A DNA stretch of 64,000 nt, taken from assembly GCF_002863565.1 (NCBI RefSeq), contig NZ_PGUW01000011.1, forward strand, positions 62,001 through 126,000, given 5' to 3'. The stretch comes from Bacillus sp. V5-8f (GTDB lineage Bacteria; Bacillota; Bacilli; Bacillales; DSM-1321). Below the pieces are notes generated by a model. The model did no database searches. It saw only the letters and a list, made by a program, of their open reading frames with translations, and had not been told where the DNA came from. Shown here piece after piece: positions 12,936-21,741 of this stretch. Position 1 is the stretch's first letter; every line of letters starts with the position of its first letter. The translations under genes and the position numbers were made by a program.

Positions 12936-12977
12936 GGTCGGTCATTCATTATTGAGTGGCCGGCCAATTCTTTATTT
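12936..12977 (+). terminator. Terminator of the bgl operon
   Basis: Thirteen-base stem GGTCGGTCATTCA / TGAGTGGCCGGCC (three G-U pairs) followed by a T-rich tail. Confidence 0.7.
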
Positions 12978-13051
12978 AGCTAATATTCCATGCTAACTCT
13001 CAGTATATAGGCAAATGTAATTACGGTAGTTTCGCAAACAGTATACATTCG

Positions 13052-13552
13052 TTATCGAATCAACGGTTTCAGACTGAAGGAATCCAAAGCGTAATTGATA
13101 ACATCAATATCATAAATTTTTTTCTCCAAACAGAACTGAATGACCAAGTCTGCGGTCTCGCTGTTTGACAAGGAGTAACCGGCAGCACCTAAGAGTTCAT
13201 CCGTGTCCGTTTTATCCAGCTCAAGTGCTAATGCAAGAGCGACAATGATATTTTTTCCGGGCCGGTAGTTTGGATTGGAGCGTATTTTTGAAAAAAGTCT
13301 ACGGTCAATACCGGCTTTATTGTAGATTTCCGGGTCACTTGCCCCTTTTTGATCGATAAAGCTGAACAATGCTTGTTTGAGCGATGGTTTTCGATTATTT
13401 TTTATAAAATCTTCTATTTCCCTCTCGTGTATATCCTCAAGGATAAACTCACTCTCTAAATCATGAATTGGTTGAGATACAACGAATACAAGTTCATGTA
13501 AGTGATGTTCTACATATTCCCGCATTTCTGCAAGTATCCTATCATTAAGCAA
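13052..13552 (-). CDS. HTH protein of unknown function, divergent from vWA gene
   Basis: 166 residues. The N-terminal 60 are acidic, probably helical. Residues about 75-135 read like a lambda-repressor/XRE-type helix-turn-helix: SDPEIYNKAGIDRRLFSKI, then GKNIIVALALALELDKTDTDELLGAAGYSLS. The last 30 residues form a short helical tail. I recognise this type as a family often found next to vWA-domain genes in Firmicutes, but know no function. It is transcribed away from the vWA gene, and a perfect palindrome sits between them, suggesting it regulates the pair. Confidence 0.72.
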   Translation of the reverse strand: MLNDRILAEMREYVEHHLHELVFVVSQPIHDLESEFILEDIHEREIEDFIKNNRKPSLKQALFSFIDQKGASDPEIYNKAGIDRRLFSKIRSNPNYRPGKNIIVALALALELDKTDTDELLGAAGYSLSNSETADLVIQFCLEKKIYDIDVINYALDSFSLKPLIR

Positions 13553-13571
13553 ATGATGTACCCCCCCAAAT

Positions 13572-13588
13572 GTCGCTTAAGAAGCGAC
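13572..13588. promoter_or_regulatory. Candidate operator palindrome between HTH and vWA genes
   Basis: GTCGCTT-AAG-AAGCGAC, two perfect seven-base arms with a three-base centre, 20 bases before the HTH start and 63 before the vWA start. Neither side has the T run of a terminator. Confidence 0.5.
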
Positions 13589-13650
13589 CAAAATATGGAT
13601 AAATCCAACTATTATTATACCATGATCAGTAATTTGAGGGGATGATACGT

Positions 13651-14238
13651 GTGAACAGAAATTTGACTGAAATCATTTTTTTACTTGATAGAAGCGGTTC
13701 CATGGCAGGTCTTGAAAGTGATACCATCGGAGGCTTTAACTCCCTGCTTGAAAAGCAGTGCCAACTGGAAGGGGAAACACTTGTTACAGCCGTTCTTTTT
13801 GATGATATGTATGAAATATTATGGAATGGGGTTGACGCTAATAGCACTAGGCTCACAGGCAAGGAATATTATGTTAGAGGATGTACGGCACTGCTGGATG
13901 CGGTGGGGAAAACCATCTTGGATGTGGGGCACAGATTATCAGAAATGAGCGAGGAGCTAAGACCAGGCAAGATAATATTTGTTATTACGACCGATGGTAT
14001 GGAAAATGCAAGCCGTGAATTTACCTATGAGAAGGTGAAAGAGCTCATCAAACACCAACAAGAGAAATATAATTGGGAATTTATTTTTATCGGGGCAAAT
14101 ATTGATGCCGCAGAAGAAGCAGAGAGCATGGGGATTAATGCAGGTAATGCATATAACTTTCAAGCTTCAAGCACCGGTGTGGAAGAAATGTATCTTATGG
14201 TCCAGGAAGAACTGTCAGAGAGAAGACGGAAAGAATAA
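13651..14238 (+). CDS. von Willebrand factor A domain protein
   Basis: 195 residues, almost entirely one cytoplasmic vWA domain (no signal peptide or membrane segment). The metal-dependent adhesion site is complete: DRSGSM near residue 14, the Thr in GCTALLDA, and the Asp in TTDGMEN. Such intracellular vWA proteins usually bind protein partners through Mg2+ and often work with AAA+ ATPases or stress systems (TerY-like), none of which is in view. GAGGGG lies nine bases before the GTG at 13651 but abuts the ATG at 13642, so I use the GTG. Confidence 0.88.
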   Translation: MNRNLTEIIFLLDRSGSMAGLESDTIGGFNSLLEKQCQLEGETLVTAVLFDDMYEILWNGVDANSTRLTGKEYYVRGCTALLDAVGKTILDVGHRLSEMSEELRPGKIIFVITTDGMENASREFTYEKVKELIKHQQEKYNWEFIFIGANIDAAEEAESMGINAGNAYNFQASSTGVEEMYLMVQEELSERRRKE

Positions 14239-14532
14239 TAATTTCTGCCGTTAAGACAATGTAGATGATTTAGCTTTGTCTAACTGTAGCGGGGACTTAC
14301 ATATCATCCAGGTTGCATGAGGAAATCTCCGTTTTTATAAAAGAACTTCGTGAAATTGAAGGGGTTGTTTTAGTTCGGACCAAGATAAGTACAATGTAAA
14401 GAAACATAAAGTTCTGAGCTTTTTTATGGAATCATTTTCGCGGTATATAGCAAGTGCTGACCAGTTTTATAATTTTTTTCTACGAGGACACTATATACTT
14501 AAAAGTGATCTTTATGAGGTGGAGGCTACTTA

Positions 14533-14958
14533 ATGAAGGTACTATCGATGATTCAGCCTTGGGCAAGCCTTTTCGTTTTAGAAGAAGCAAAATATGAAAC
14601 GCGGACTTGGAGAACAAGTTATCGGGGAGCTCTGGCGATTCACACTAGTAAAAAAATAGATAAAGAAGTCTGTAGCTATCCGGTCATTCAGTCGTTGCTT
14701 GGCAGGCACAGGTATACTGTTGAAAATCTTCCTACTGGTAAGATCATTGCTGTATGCAACCTTGTAAATTGTTTAAGGGTAACGGAAGACAATGAAACAT
14801 GGGCAGTATTGGAGGATGGGCGTGTAGTATCGGGTAATGACTATCTTTTAGGCGATTTCCCTGTCGGTGGTTACGTTTGGGAAGTTAAAGATATGCACAT
14901 GTTAGATGAATTCATTCCAGCTAAAGGAAAGCTTGGATTGTGGGAGCATGAGCTATGA
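14533..14958 (+). CDS. ASCH-domain protein
   Basis: 141 residues forming one ASCH domain, a PUA-like fold expected to bind RNA or modified nucleosides: SMIQPWASLFVLEEAKYETR at the start (the 'G/Y-KxxExR' site, here EEAKYETRTW), HTSKK, and ending KGKLGLWEHEL. E. coli ASCH protein YqfB is an N4-acetylcytidine amidohydrolase; whether this one is an enzyme is unknown. GGAGG upstream of the ATG supports the start. No operon partner is certain, but a 43-codon frame overlaps its stop by ATGA. Confidence 0.88.
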   Translation: MKVLSMIQPWASLFVLEEAKYETRTWRTSYRGALAIHTSKKIDKEVCSYPVIQSLLGRHRYTVENLPTGKIIAVCNLVNCLRVTEDNETWAVLEDGRVVSGNDYLLGDFPVGGYVWEVKDMHMLDEFIPAKGKLGLWEHEL

Positions 14959-15086
14959 GAATTCCAGTGGCTGAATTCTCTCTAGGTTATTGGTTGAAAT
15001 GGCTTTTAAAAAAACCTATAGATAATTTCCATCCGCGGTTACTCCTCAATTTATTAGGGCTTTGGCCGGCGTTACATTATATATAG
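14955..15086 (+). CDS. Possible 43-residue coupled small ORF
   Basis: Begins at an ATGA overlap with the ASCH stop codon, a common sign of translational coupling. The product is basic and hydrophobic (GYWLKWLLKKP, LLLNLLGLWPALHYI). No family recognised; it could equally be chance. Confidence 0.25.
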   Translation: MRIPVAEFSLGYWLKWLLKKPIDNFHPRLLLNLLGLWPALHYI

Positions 15087-15319
15087 GTATTTACGTAATT
15101 AATATCTTTCACACCTAATCATATTAATTTTCCTAAATATTTATTGAAATATTCAAAAGCTTGAAAGTACGTCAATCCATTTTAAAAAGGGTATAATAAA
15201 TTGATAGAAGGACTCATTATAATGTCTAATAAGAGGATCCATATAACCTGTTTATAAAAAAATGAATAGCACTTGTTTTTGTTTTCAGAATAAGGACACA
15301 AGAAGGGAAAGGGGATACG

Positions 15320-16780
15320 ATGACAAAAGAAATAGGATGGAAATTTGATAATAGTTATGCCCGCCTGCCCAAAACTTTTTATACAAACCAGTCTCCAGAT
15401 CCTGTAGAGTTTCCGAAGCTAGCCATACTCAATCAGTCGCTTGCGGTATCATTAGGACTTAATGTTGAGGCTTTGCAAGGTGAAGATGGCATAGCGATTT
15501 TTGCAGGCAACAAGGTTCCTGAAGGCGCTTCCCCACTTGCCCAGGCTTACGCGGGCCATCAGTTCGGTCATTTTACTATGTTGGGTGATGGCCGTGCAGT
15601 ATTACTGGGCGAACAGATTACCCCCCGGGGTGAACGGTTTGATATTCAGCTCAAGGGCCCCGGACGGACACCATATTCACGCGGGGGCGATGGCCGGGCG
15701 GCGCTTGGCCCAATGCTTCGTGAATACATCATAAGTGAAGCTATGCATGCCCTGGGCATTCCAACTACACGAAGCCTGGCCGTGGTGACTACCGGTGAGG
15801 CGGTCATCCGCGAAACCCACTTGCCAGGTGCCATCTTAACTCGTGTAGCTGCCAGCCATCTGCGTGTTGGCACTTTTCAGTACGCTGCTACATGGGGGTC
15901 ACCCGGGGAACTTAAGGCCTTGGCAGATTATGCGATAAAGCGCCAGTATCCGGAAATTGAGGGTGATAAAAATCCTTATCTTTCACTACTCAAGGAAGTA
16001 ATCAAGCGACAGGCAGCCCTGATATCAAAATGGCAGCTGGTTGGCTTTATCCATGGTGTGATGAATACCGATAACATGACGATAAGCGGAGAAACCATTG
16101 ACTATGGTCCTTGCGCCTTTATGAATGAATATGACCCGGCTACGGTATTCAGTTCTATTGACACGGGAGGACGGTACGCTTACGGCAACCAGCCGGGTAT
16201 TGGAGGATGGAATCTCGCCCGATTTGCGGAAAGCTTGTTGGAGCTTATTCATGAAGAACAGGAACAGGCCATAGAACTGGCCCAGGACGCGATTGCTGAA
16301 TATCCAGATCTTTATAAACAAAATTGGCTTTCCGGAATGAGAGCAAAACTGGGATTGTTCAATGAGGAAACACAAGATGAAGCCCTTATTAAGGACCTTC
16401 TGGATGTAATGAAGAAGTATGGGGCGGACTTTACTAATACCTTCCGGGCTTTGACCATTGGGAAAACAGAAGGTACTGACCTGTTCGGCAGCTCGGAATT
16501 TGCAAAATGGCATGATGTGTGGGTGGAAAGATTAGGAAGGCAAGAGGAAACAAAAGAATCCTCACAGGAATTAATGCGGAACAGCAATCCTGCTGTAATC
16601 CCAAGGAATCACAGGGTAGAAGCGGCACTCGAAGCTGCAGTGGAGCGCGGAGACTTCACCGTAATCGAAAAGCTTCTTGAAGTTCTTTCACGCCCATACG
16701 CCCACAATCCAGAACAAGAAGAATACACCACACTTCCTGAGCCATCAACCATTCCTTACCGTACTTTTTGCGGAACATAA
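15320..16780 (+). CDS. selO: SelO protein adenylyltransferase
   Basis: SelO/YdiU pseudokinase-fold enzyme that transfers AMP from ATP to protein Ser/Thr/Tyr side chains. Recognised by the N-terminal [44 protein letters not shown] (flipped nucleotide site), [11 protein letters not shown] and DYGPCAFM. 486 residues, full length. The C-terminus ends FCGT; Cys484 occupies the place of the selenocysteine of animal SelO and could form a regulatory disulfide. In E. coli SelO protects against oxidative stress by modifying glutaredoxin and other proteins. Stands alone with its own terminator. Confidence 0.96.
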   Translation: MTKEIGWKFDNSYARLPKTFYTNQSPDPVEFPKLAILNQSLAVSLGLNVEALQGEDGIAIFAGNKVPEGASPLAQAYAGHQFGHFTMLGDGRAVLLGEQITPRGERFDIQLKGPGRTPYSRGGDGRAALGPMLREYIISEAMHALGIPTTRSLAVVTTGEAVIRETHLPGAILTRVAASHLRVGTFQYAATWGSPGELKALADYAIKRQYPEIEGDKNPYLSLLKEVIKRQAALISKWQLVGFIHGVMNTDNMTISGETIDYGPCAFMNEYDPATVFSSIDTGGRYAYGNQPGIGGWNLARFAESLLELIHEEQEQAIELAQDAIAEYPDLYKQNWLSGMRAKLGLFNEETQDEALIKDLLDVMKKYGADFTNTFRALTIGKTEGTDLFGSSEFAKWHDVWVERLGRQEETKESSQELMRNSNPAVIPRNHRVEAALEAAVERGDFTVIEKLLEVLSRPYAHNPEQEEYTTLPEPSTIPYRTFCGT

Positions 16781-16890
16781 TCCATAAATTTGGAATTGTG
16801 GGTCTATAGCCATGATCATTTCGTTTTTTATATAATTGTTCCTCAATCAAAAATAAACTGATTTGTGTAGTTGGTGAAGTATGTAGGAAA

Positions 16891-16935
16891 AGGCATCATT
16901 CCGGTGAAACTGGAATGATGCCTTTAAATTTTTTC
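16891..16935. terminator. Bidirectional terminator between selO and the RidA-repeat gene
   Basis: Twelve-base perfect stem AGGCATCATTCC / GGAATGATGCCT, nine-base loop, T-rich on the plus side and a shorter T run on the minus side. Confidence 0.85.
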
Positions 16936-16975
16936 GGGAATAATGATATTATAGATTTTCAAAACTATTTTACTT

Positions 16976-18289
16976 TTATTTTTTATCAGGAGAATGGAAT
17001 GTTCCTTCTACTTCAACAATATCATCCTGATTTAAGCGATCCACTTCAACAATTGTGCGTGGTGGGTATGGTCCCTCACCCCAAAGCTCTTCTTGGATTT
17101 CATTCACTAATGGGCGGTATCTGAACATATCTGTAACATACACTACAAGGCGGGTAGCATCTTTAAGGCTTGCCCCTTCAGACTCAGCAATTAGCTTCAT
17201 GTTTAGGAACGCCTGGCGAATCCGGTCTTTTTCATCTTTGACTAAAGCATCCGTTGCAGGATCGATTCCACGCATACCTGCAACATAAACGGTATCCCCG
17301 GCAAGAGTCCCTAAACTCCATGTTCCAGTTGGCTTAATGGCACCTTCAGGAGAAAGTGTCTTTACGCCTAGCTTGCCCTTCAATGGGACATAGAATGTTC
17401 CTTCTACTTCAACAATGTCATCCTGGTTCAAACGATCCACTTCAATAATTGTTCGTGGCGGATAAGGACCTTCACCCCAAAGCTCTTCTTGAATTTGGTT
17501 CACCAACGGGCGGTATCTGAACATATCTGTGACATACACTACTAAGCGGGTTGCATCATTGAGGGATGCCCCTTCTGATTCCGCAATTAGCTTCATGTTT
17601 AGGAATGCCTGGCGAATGCGTTCTTTTTCGTCTTTGACTAATGCATTAGTTACAGGATCGATTCCGCGCATACCTGCTACAAAAACAGAATCCCCGGCAC
17701 GAGTTCCTAAACTCCATGTTCCAGTCGGCTTAATTGCGCCTTCAGGAGCAAGTGTTTTTACACCCGATTTCTTCTTCAGAGGAGCATAGAATGTCCCTTC
17801 TACTTCAACAATGTCATCCTGATTCAAGCGGTCCACCTCGACAATTGTACGCGGCGGATATGGCCCTTCACCCCATAGTTCTTCTTGGATTTCATTCACC
17901 AATGGACGGTATCTGAACATATCTGTGACATACACTACTAAGCGGGTTGCATCATTGAGGGATGCCCCTTCTGATTCCGCAATGAATTTCATGTTTAGGA
18001 ACGCCTGGCGAATCCGGTCTTTTTCATTTTTTACCAATGTATTGGTTGCAGGGTCGATTCCGCGCATACCTGCTACATGAACATAATCGCCCGCTCGAGT
18101 TCCTAGACTCCAGGTACCGGTCGGCTTGATTGCCCCATCCGGGGACAAGGTTTTAACACCATTTGGAGATAAATCGGTTTTTGTTTTAGCAAAAATGTCT
18201 TGTCCGAAACTAGCAAAAAACAAAATAAGTATAGCAATAATAGACAAAATTTGTCTGTATGGCTTTCCTGCCAAGTAATCCTTAAACAT
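16976..18289 (-). CDS. Exported protein of three tandem RidA (YjgF) domains
   Basis: 437 residues. Residues 1-34 form a signal peptide or anchor (basic start, then a hydrophobic stretch ILSIIAILILFFASF). Three near-identical 132-residue repeats follow (about 44-175, 176-307, 308-437), each a complete RidA/YjgF domain: AGMRGIDP, NMK.IAESEGASL, then PPRTI.EVDRLNQDDIVEVEG. The Arg in PPRT aligns with catalytic Arg105 of E. coli RidA and the Glu in VEVEG with Glu120. Cytosolic RidA hydrolyses reactive enamines/imines; an exported triple-domain form is unusual. RidA is a trimer, so one chain could fold as an intramolecular trimer (inference). Start: ATG at 18289, eight bases after AGGAG, rather than a GTG nine bases upstream. 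Confidence 0.9.
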   Translation of the reverse strand: MFKDYLAGKPYRQILSIIAILILFFASFGQDIFAKTKTDLSPNGVKTLSPDGAIKPTGTWSLGTRAGDYVHVAGMRGIDPATNTLVKNEKDRIRQAFLNMKFIAESEGASLNDATRLVVYVTDMFRYRPLVNEIQEELWGEGPYPPRTIVEVDRLNQDDIVEVEGTFYAPLKKKSGVKTLAPEGAIKPTGTWSLGTRAGDSVFVAGMRGIDPVTNALVKDEKERIRQAFLNMKLIAESEGASLNDATRLVVYVTDMFRYRPLVNQIQEELWGEGPYPPRTIIEVDRLNQDDIVEVEGTFYVPLKGKLGVKTLSPEGAIKPTGTWSLGTLAGDTVYVAGMRGIDPATDALVKDEKDRIRQAFLNMKLIAESEGASLKDATRLVVYVTDMFRYRPLVNEIQEELWGEGPYPPRTIVEVDRLNQDDIVEVEGTFHSPDKK

Positions 18290-18299
18290 TATTACCACT

Positions 18300-18778
18300 C
18301 CTAAAAAATTACTTTGTTATCAAATTTCACAATACATTAACCTGTTAATTGCTATCACTGAGATAAGATGATTTAAACAAAGCGTCAGTATTTATTCTAT
18401 GTTCAACCAGTTACCATCTAAGTTTTAGCAATTAATGCATCACCGCCCACAATTATCCTGAAATAATAGGACTAAATATAAAGAACTAGTTTAATATTTG
18501 TCAACTATAAATCTTTCAAAGAGTCAATAAAAACTATTTTTATTAAAAAAACACTATGAGACAGTGTGGTTTGGAACAAGTATCTAAACTTTTATTAAAA
18601 AAAGACGATAGGTATTTGGTCGGGGTAATTATCAATAGAATGAAATTGGTTAGTGATAATTCTTGTTAAATTAGGCAAAATATACTATACTTCAGCTGTG
18701 GGAATTTGTCGAATAAACTCGAATTTTTTCTTAATGTCGAATCTTACTATGTATATTTAAGGTTTGTAAAACAATTGA
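18300..18778. other. Spacer upstream of the RidA-repeat gene and riboswitch
   Basis: Roughly 480 AT-rich bases between divergent transcription units. Both promoters must be here. I see no gene and no convincing element I would place exactly. Confidence 0.5.
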
Positions 18779-18860
18779 ATAGGCACACCCATTGAAAAAT
18801 GGGGCCGCAAAACTACAGGGGCTACAACGTGAAACGTGTTATGCCAGCCAGTTGCCGAAA
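18779..18860 (+). ncRNA. c-di-GMP-I (GEMM) riboswitch upstream of chemoreceptor
   Basis: Matches the GEMM-I layout: GGCACACCCATTGAAAAATGG (GAAA-type tetraloop hairpin), CCGCAAAACTACAGG core, a second hairpin, then CCAGTTGCCGAAA closing the three-way junction. It departs from the common GACGCAAAGCC core (here GCCGCAAAAC), so ligand affinity or specificity could differ. A terminator hairpin follows directly. Confidence 0.85.
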
Positions 18861-18867
18861 TTATTGG

Positions 18868-18898
18868 AATCCTCCTATTTCGGGGATTTATTTTTTTG
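18868..18898 (+). terminator. Riboswitch expression platform terminator
   Basis: AATCCTC / GGGGATT seven-base stem (one G-U) and a seven-base loop followed by a long T run, about 210 bases before the chemoreceptor start. Confidence 0.65.
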
Positions 18899-18923
18899 TC
18901 TAAAACATAGAAAGGAGATCATT

Positions 18924-18950
18924 GTGAAGTTCACGGTGTGTATACGTTAA
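18924..18950 (+). CDS. Possible eight-residue leader peptide
   Basis: AAAGGAG six bases ahead of GTG opens an eight-codon frame (product MKFTVCIR) ending in TAA, located between the riboswitch terminator and the chemoreceptor gene. Strong initiation signals on such a tiny frame are odd; function unknown. Confidence 0.2.
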   Translation: MKFTVCIR

Positions 18951-19106
18951 ATTTTATAAAAATCTATTATAAGAGTGTTTCATGTCGATTAAAGACGAAA
19001 CCTGCTTTAAAGCATGCATGATTCGTGATACTTATTTTATATAGTAGTGAATGTAAAACTCGAAGAGAATGAGTTTCAAAATCAGCATTTGGAGGACAAA
19101 TAAGAA

Positions 19107-21092
19107 ATGAAAACCAGAAAGAAACCAAGAGGGAAACTGAAGATGAGGATGAACATCAAGACTCGTTTGATCATCGCTTTTATGGCGATTTTGATAGTTC
19201 CAACTACCACGATCGGATGGTTTTCCTATCAAAAAGCGGCGAACCAAATAACAACTGAAATTGAGAAAAACGCTGTGAAAGACGTAGAATCTGTAAACAA
19301 TCAGATTAACGAACTTCTATCATCAAGCCTGGAGGACCTGGATTACTTAGCGAAAACGGTAAATGGGAAGATGGTTCAAGGGGAAACAAGTCCTGAGCTC
19401 AGAAAAATTCTTGATCCAGTCAAGGCAGTCCAGCCTGAATATGATCACGTTCAATTTGCAACGACAACCGGTGTATTATTAAATTCACCGCAGCAGCAAT
19501 TTGACGCAGGATTTGATGTCAGGGAACGTCCTTGGTACATAAAAGCAATCGAAAACAAAGGAACTGCACTTGTTAACAGCCCGATCATATCACAGGATGA
19601 AAAGGTGATCATTGTTCCGTCGAAATCCACAAATGATGGTTCAGGAGTTGTCAGCGTAGTTTTAAGTTTAAGTAATCTTACCGAGCGAGTAAACAAAATC
19701 AAAGTCGGAGATAAGGGATTTGTGTCTATTATGGATCAGGAAGGTAAATACCTTACTCATCCGAAGCTTGATCCTGGGACTGAAAATAAAGACGCTACCG
19801 TTTCTAAGTTTTACGCTAAAGATTCCGGAATAATCGATTATGAAGCTAAGGAAGAAAGAATGGTTTTTGTCACAAATAAAATGACAGGGTGGAAAATTGT
19901 CGGCACCATCGAAATGTCAGAGGTTGCGAGTGCGACAAATGGTATTCTTTATACCACTATTGCTGTTATTGTAGTGTCTATTTTAATCGGCATCTTGCTT
20001 GTTCTGTGGAATGTGCGTTCTGTTACCTCACCTCTTAATCAATTAAAAGAAGGCATGAAAGAAATAGCATCGGGTAATTTAGCATATAGAGCAGATTCTA
20101 AGCGAGATGATGAGATTGGCCATATATTCAAGCATTTAAATGAAATGAGTGAAAGTCTAAAACATCTAATAGGTAAAATTTCCGCAAATTCGGAGTTAAT
20201 ATCATCATCGGCCGTTCAATTAACAGCGAGTTCTGAACAAACGAGCCAGGCAGCGGAACATATTTCATATACAATCCAAGAAGTTGCTTCGGGAACTGAA
20301 AGACAGAGTGAAAGTGTTGAACAAGCAATTAAAATCGTTAGTGAAATGGACCGGGGTGTTCAGCAAATAACCGCCAATGCTAAAAACGTATCGGTAAATG
20401 CAAGCAACACTTCCGAGAAAGCAAATATCGGAAACCAGGCGATCCAAAATTCCATACAACAAATGAATGCAATCCAAACAACTGTTAATAATCTTGGAGA
20501 AGAAATTAAAGGGTTGGGAGATCAATCCAAACAAATTGGAGATATCATTCAAACGATAACCAACATTGCAGGACAGACCAATCTGCTTGCTTTAAATGCT
20601 GCAATTGAGGCTGCAAGGGCAGGAGAGTCGGGCAAAGGGTTTGCCGTTGTAGCGGATGAGGTTCGCAAATTAGCAGAACAATCAGCGGCTGCTGCTGAAC
20701 AAATCACACATTTGATATCAAAAAATAAGCAGCAAACCGATGTGGCTGTTAAAACAATGGAAGCTACTACACAAGAAGTACTTGCTGGTATTGAATTGGT
20801 AAATACAGCTGGCCAATCATTTAACGAAATCAGGAAAGCGACAGATGATGTTACAAAACAGACGGAAGAAGTGGCTGCGGCAATTCAACAAATTTCCGAA
20901 AGTGCAAAAATGATTGTAAGTTCCATTGATACAATTGCGGAAGTGGCGCAGAATGCGGCAGCAGGAACTCAAAATGTATCAGCATCGACACAGGAGCAAT
21001 TAGCTTCTTTAGAAGAAGTATCTGCATCTGCTTCTTCATTATCGGGAATGGCAGAAGAATTACAAATGCTGGTTCGCAGTTTTAAAATATAA
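19107..21092 (+). CDS. Transmembrane methyl-accepting chemotaxis receptor (riboswitch 1)
   Basis: 661-residue receptor of the B. subtilis McpA/TlpA type. Short basic N-terminus, membrane segment about 19-39, extracytoplasmic double-Cache (dCache) sensor about 42-280 ([17 protein letters not shown] is the typical Cache signature, often amino-acid or organic-acid binding), second membrane segment about 283-306, HAMP ([19 protein letters not shown]), and MCP signalling domain with tip [20 protein letters not shown]. The C-terminus RSFKI is conserved in these receptors. GGAGG lies 11 bases before the ATG. Expression should respond to c-di-GMP through the upstream riboswitch. Ligand not predictable. 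Confidence 0.95.
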   Translation: MKTRKKPRGKLKMRMNIKTRLIIAFMAILIVPTTTIGWFSYQKAANQITTEIEKNAVKDVESVNNQINELLSSSLEDLDYLAKTVNGKMVQGETSPELRKILDPVKAVQPEYDHVQFATTTGVLLNSPQQQFDAGFDVRERPWYIKAIENKGTALVNSPIISQDEKVIIVPSKSTNDGSGVVSVVLSLSNLTERVNKIKVGDKGFVSIMDQEGKYLTHPKLDPGTENKDATVSKFYAKDSGIIDYEAKEERMVFVTNKMTGWKIVGTIEMSEVASATNGILYTTIAVIVVSILIGILLVLWNVRSVTSPLNQLKEGMKEIASGNLAYRADSKRDDEIGHIFKHLNEMSESLKHLIGKISANSELISSSAVQLTASSEQTSQAAEHISYTIQEVASGTERQSESVEQAIKIVSEMDRGVQQITANAKNVSVNASNTSEKANIGNQAIQNSIQQMNAIQTTVNNLGEEIKGLGDQSKQIGDIIQTITNIAGQTNLLALNAAIEAARAGESGKGFAVVADEVRKLAEQSAAAAEQITHLISKNKQQTDVAVKTMEATTQEVLAGIELVNTAGQSFNEIRKATDDVTKQTEEVAAAIQQISESAKMIVSSIDTIAEVAQNAAAGTQNVSASTQEQLASLEEVSASASSLSGMAEELQMLVRSFKI

Positions 21093-21191
21093 TTCTATTT
21101 AAATCCGTAAGGGCTCCTTTAAGGTTAGGCTTGAGAACGGTTTTGTAAGCAGAATGAAGAGTATCATCGGTTAATTACATTATTTGTTGTG

Positions 21192-21226
21192 AAAATGGGT
21201 TCCTGAAAAATGGAATCCATTTTTTA
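21192..21226 (+). terminator. Terminator of the first chemoreceptor gene
   Basis: Twelve-base stem AAAATGGGTTCC / GGAATCCATTTT (one G-U) with T run. Confidence 0.8.
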
Positions 21227-21600
21227 TTGTGGACTTATCCTACCTTCAAATCCTAAAATCGATCTTCATAAGTTAAGGGGAATAACTGATAAGTGGATAG
21301 ATCTTTTATCAGTTATTTCTCACTTCATGATCTACTTCCAGAAAGTTTCAATTCTTAGAATTTATCATTCTCTTTAATATTTGAGTGGATTTCATCATAA
21401 GGTATTTTTAATAGCTTTTAAATAATTTCAGTAACTCATTAAATAGACCAAGGCAGGACCTAGTCTGGATTGAATCTTATATTATTTGAAATTCCCTCTT
21501 AGGGCTGGAAGAAAGAATCTACCTTATTTTAATAATTTTCAGCTGTGTCTTATAGTACATAGATTTCCATGGTTTATGCTGTTCACAAAATAGACAAAAA
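21227..21600. other. Spacer before the aldehyde dehydrogenase promoter
   Basis: About 375 AT-rich bases. No gene or structured element recognised. Confidence 0.5.
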
Positions 21601-21603
21601 AGC

Positions 21604-21633
21604 TTGAAAACGTTTAATAATTGCCGATATAAT
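21604..21633 (+). promoter_or_regulatory. Promoter with overlapping cre site, aldehyde dehydrogenase gene
   Basis: TTGAAA, 18 bases, TATAAT. The sequence TGAAAACGTTTAAT (21605-21618) covers the -35 and differs from the CcpA cre consensus at one position, so glucose repression is expected. Confidence 0.65.
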
Positions 21634-21741
21634 CTTTGTGTAGGATAAGAAATTTACTATTTTTATATACTAAAGTAAGGAGATTTCTTATCTACAGCAC
21701 AAGTATTTCTCTTTTAATATAAAAGTGGGGTGTTTTTGTCT

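Noticed and set aside
16025-16513. 162-codon minus-strand frame inside selO
   Set aside because: Shadow of the strongly conserved selO coding frame; no protein similarity.
16976-18289. CRISPR-like or tandem DNA repeat at the RidA gene
   Set aside because: The DNA periodicity of 396 bases is fully explained by three in-frame protein domains.
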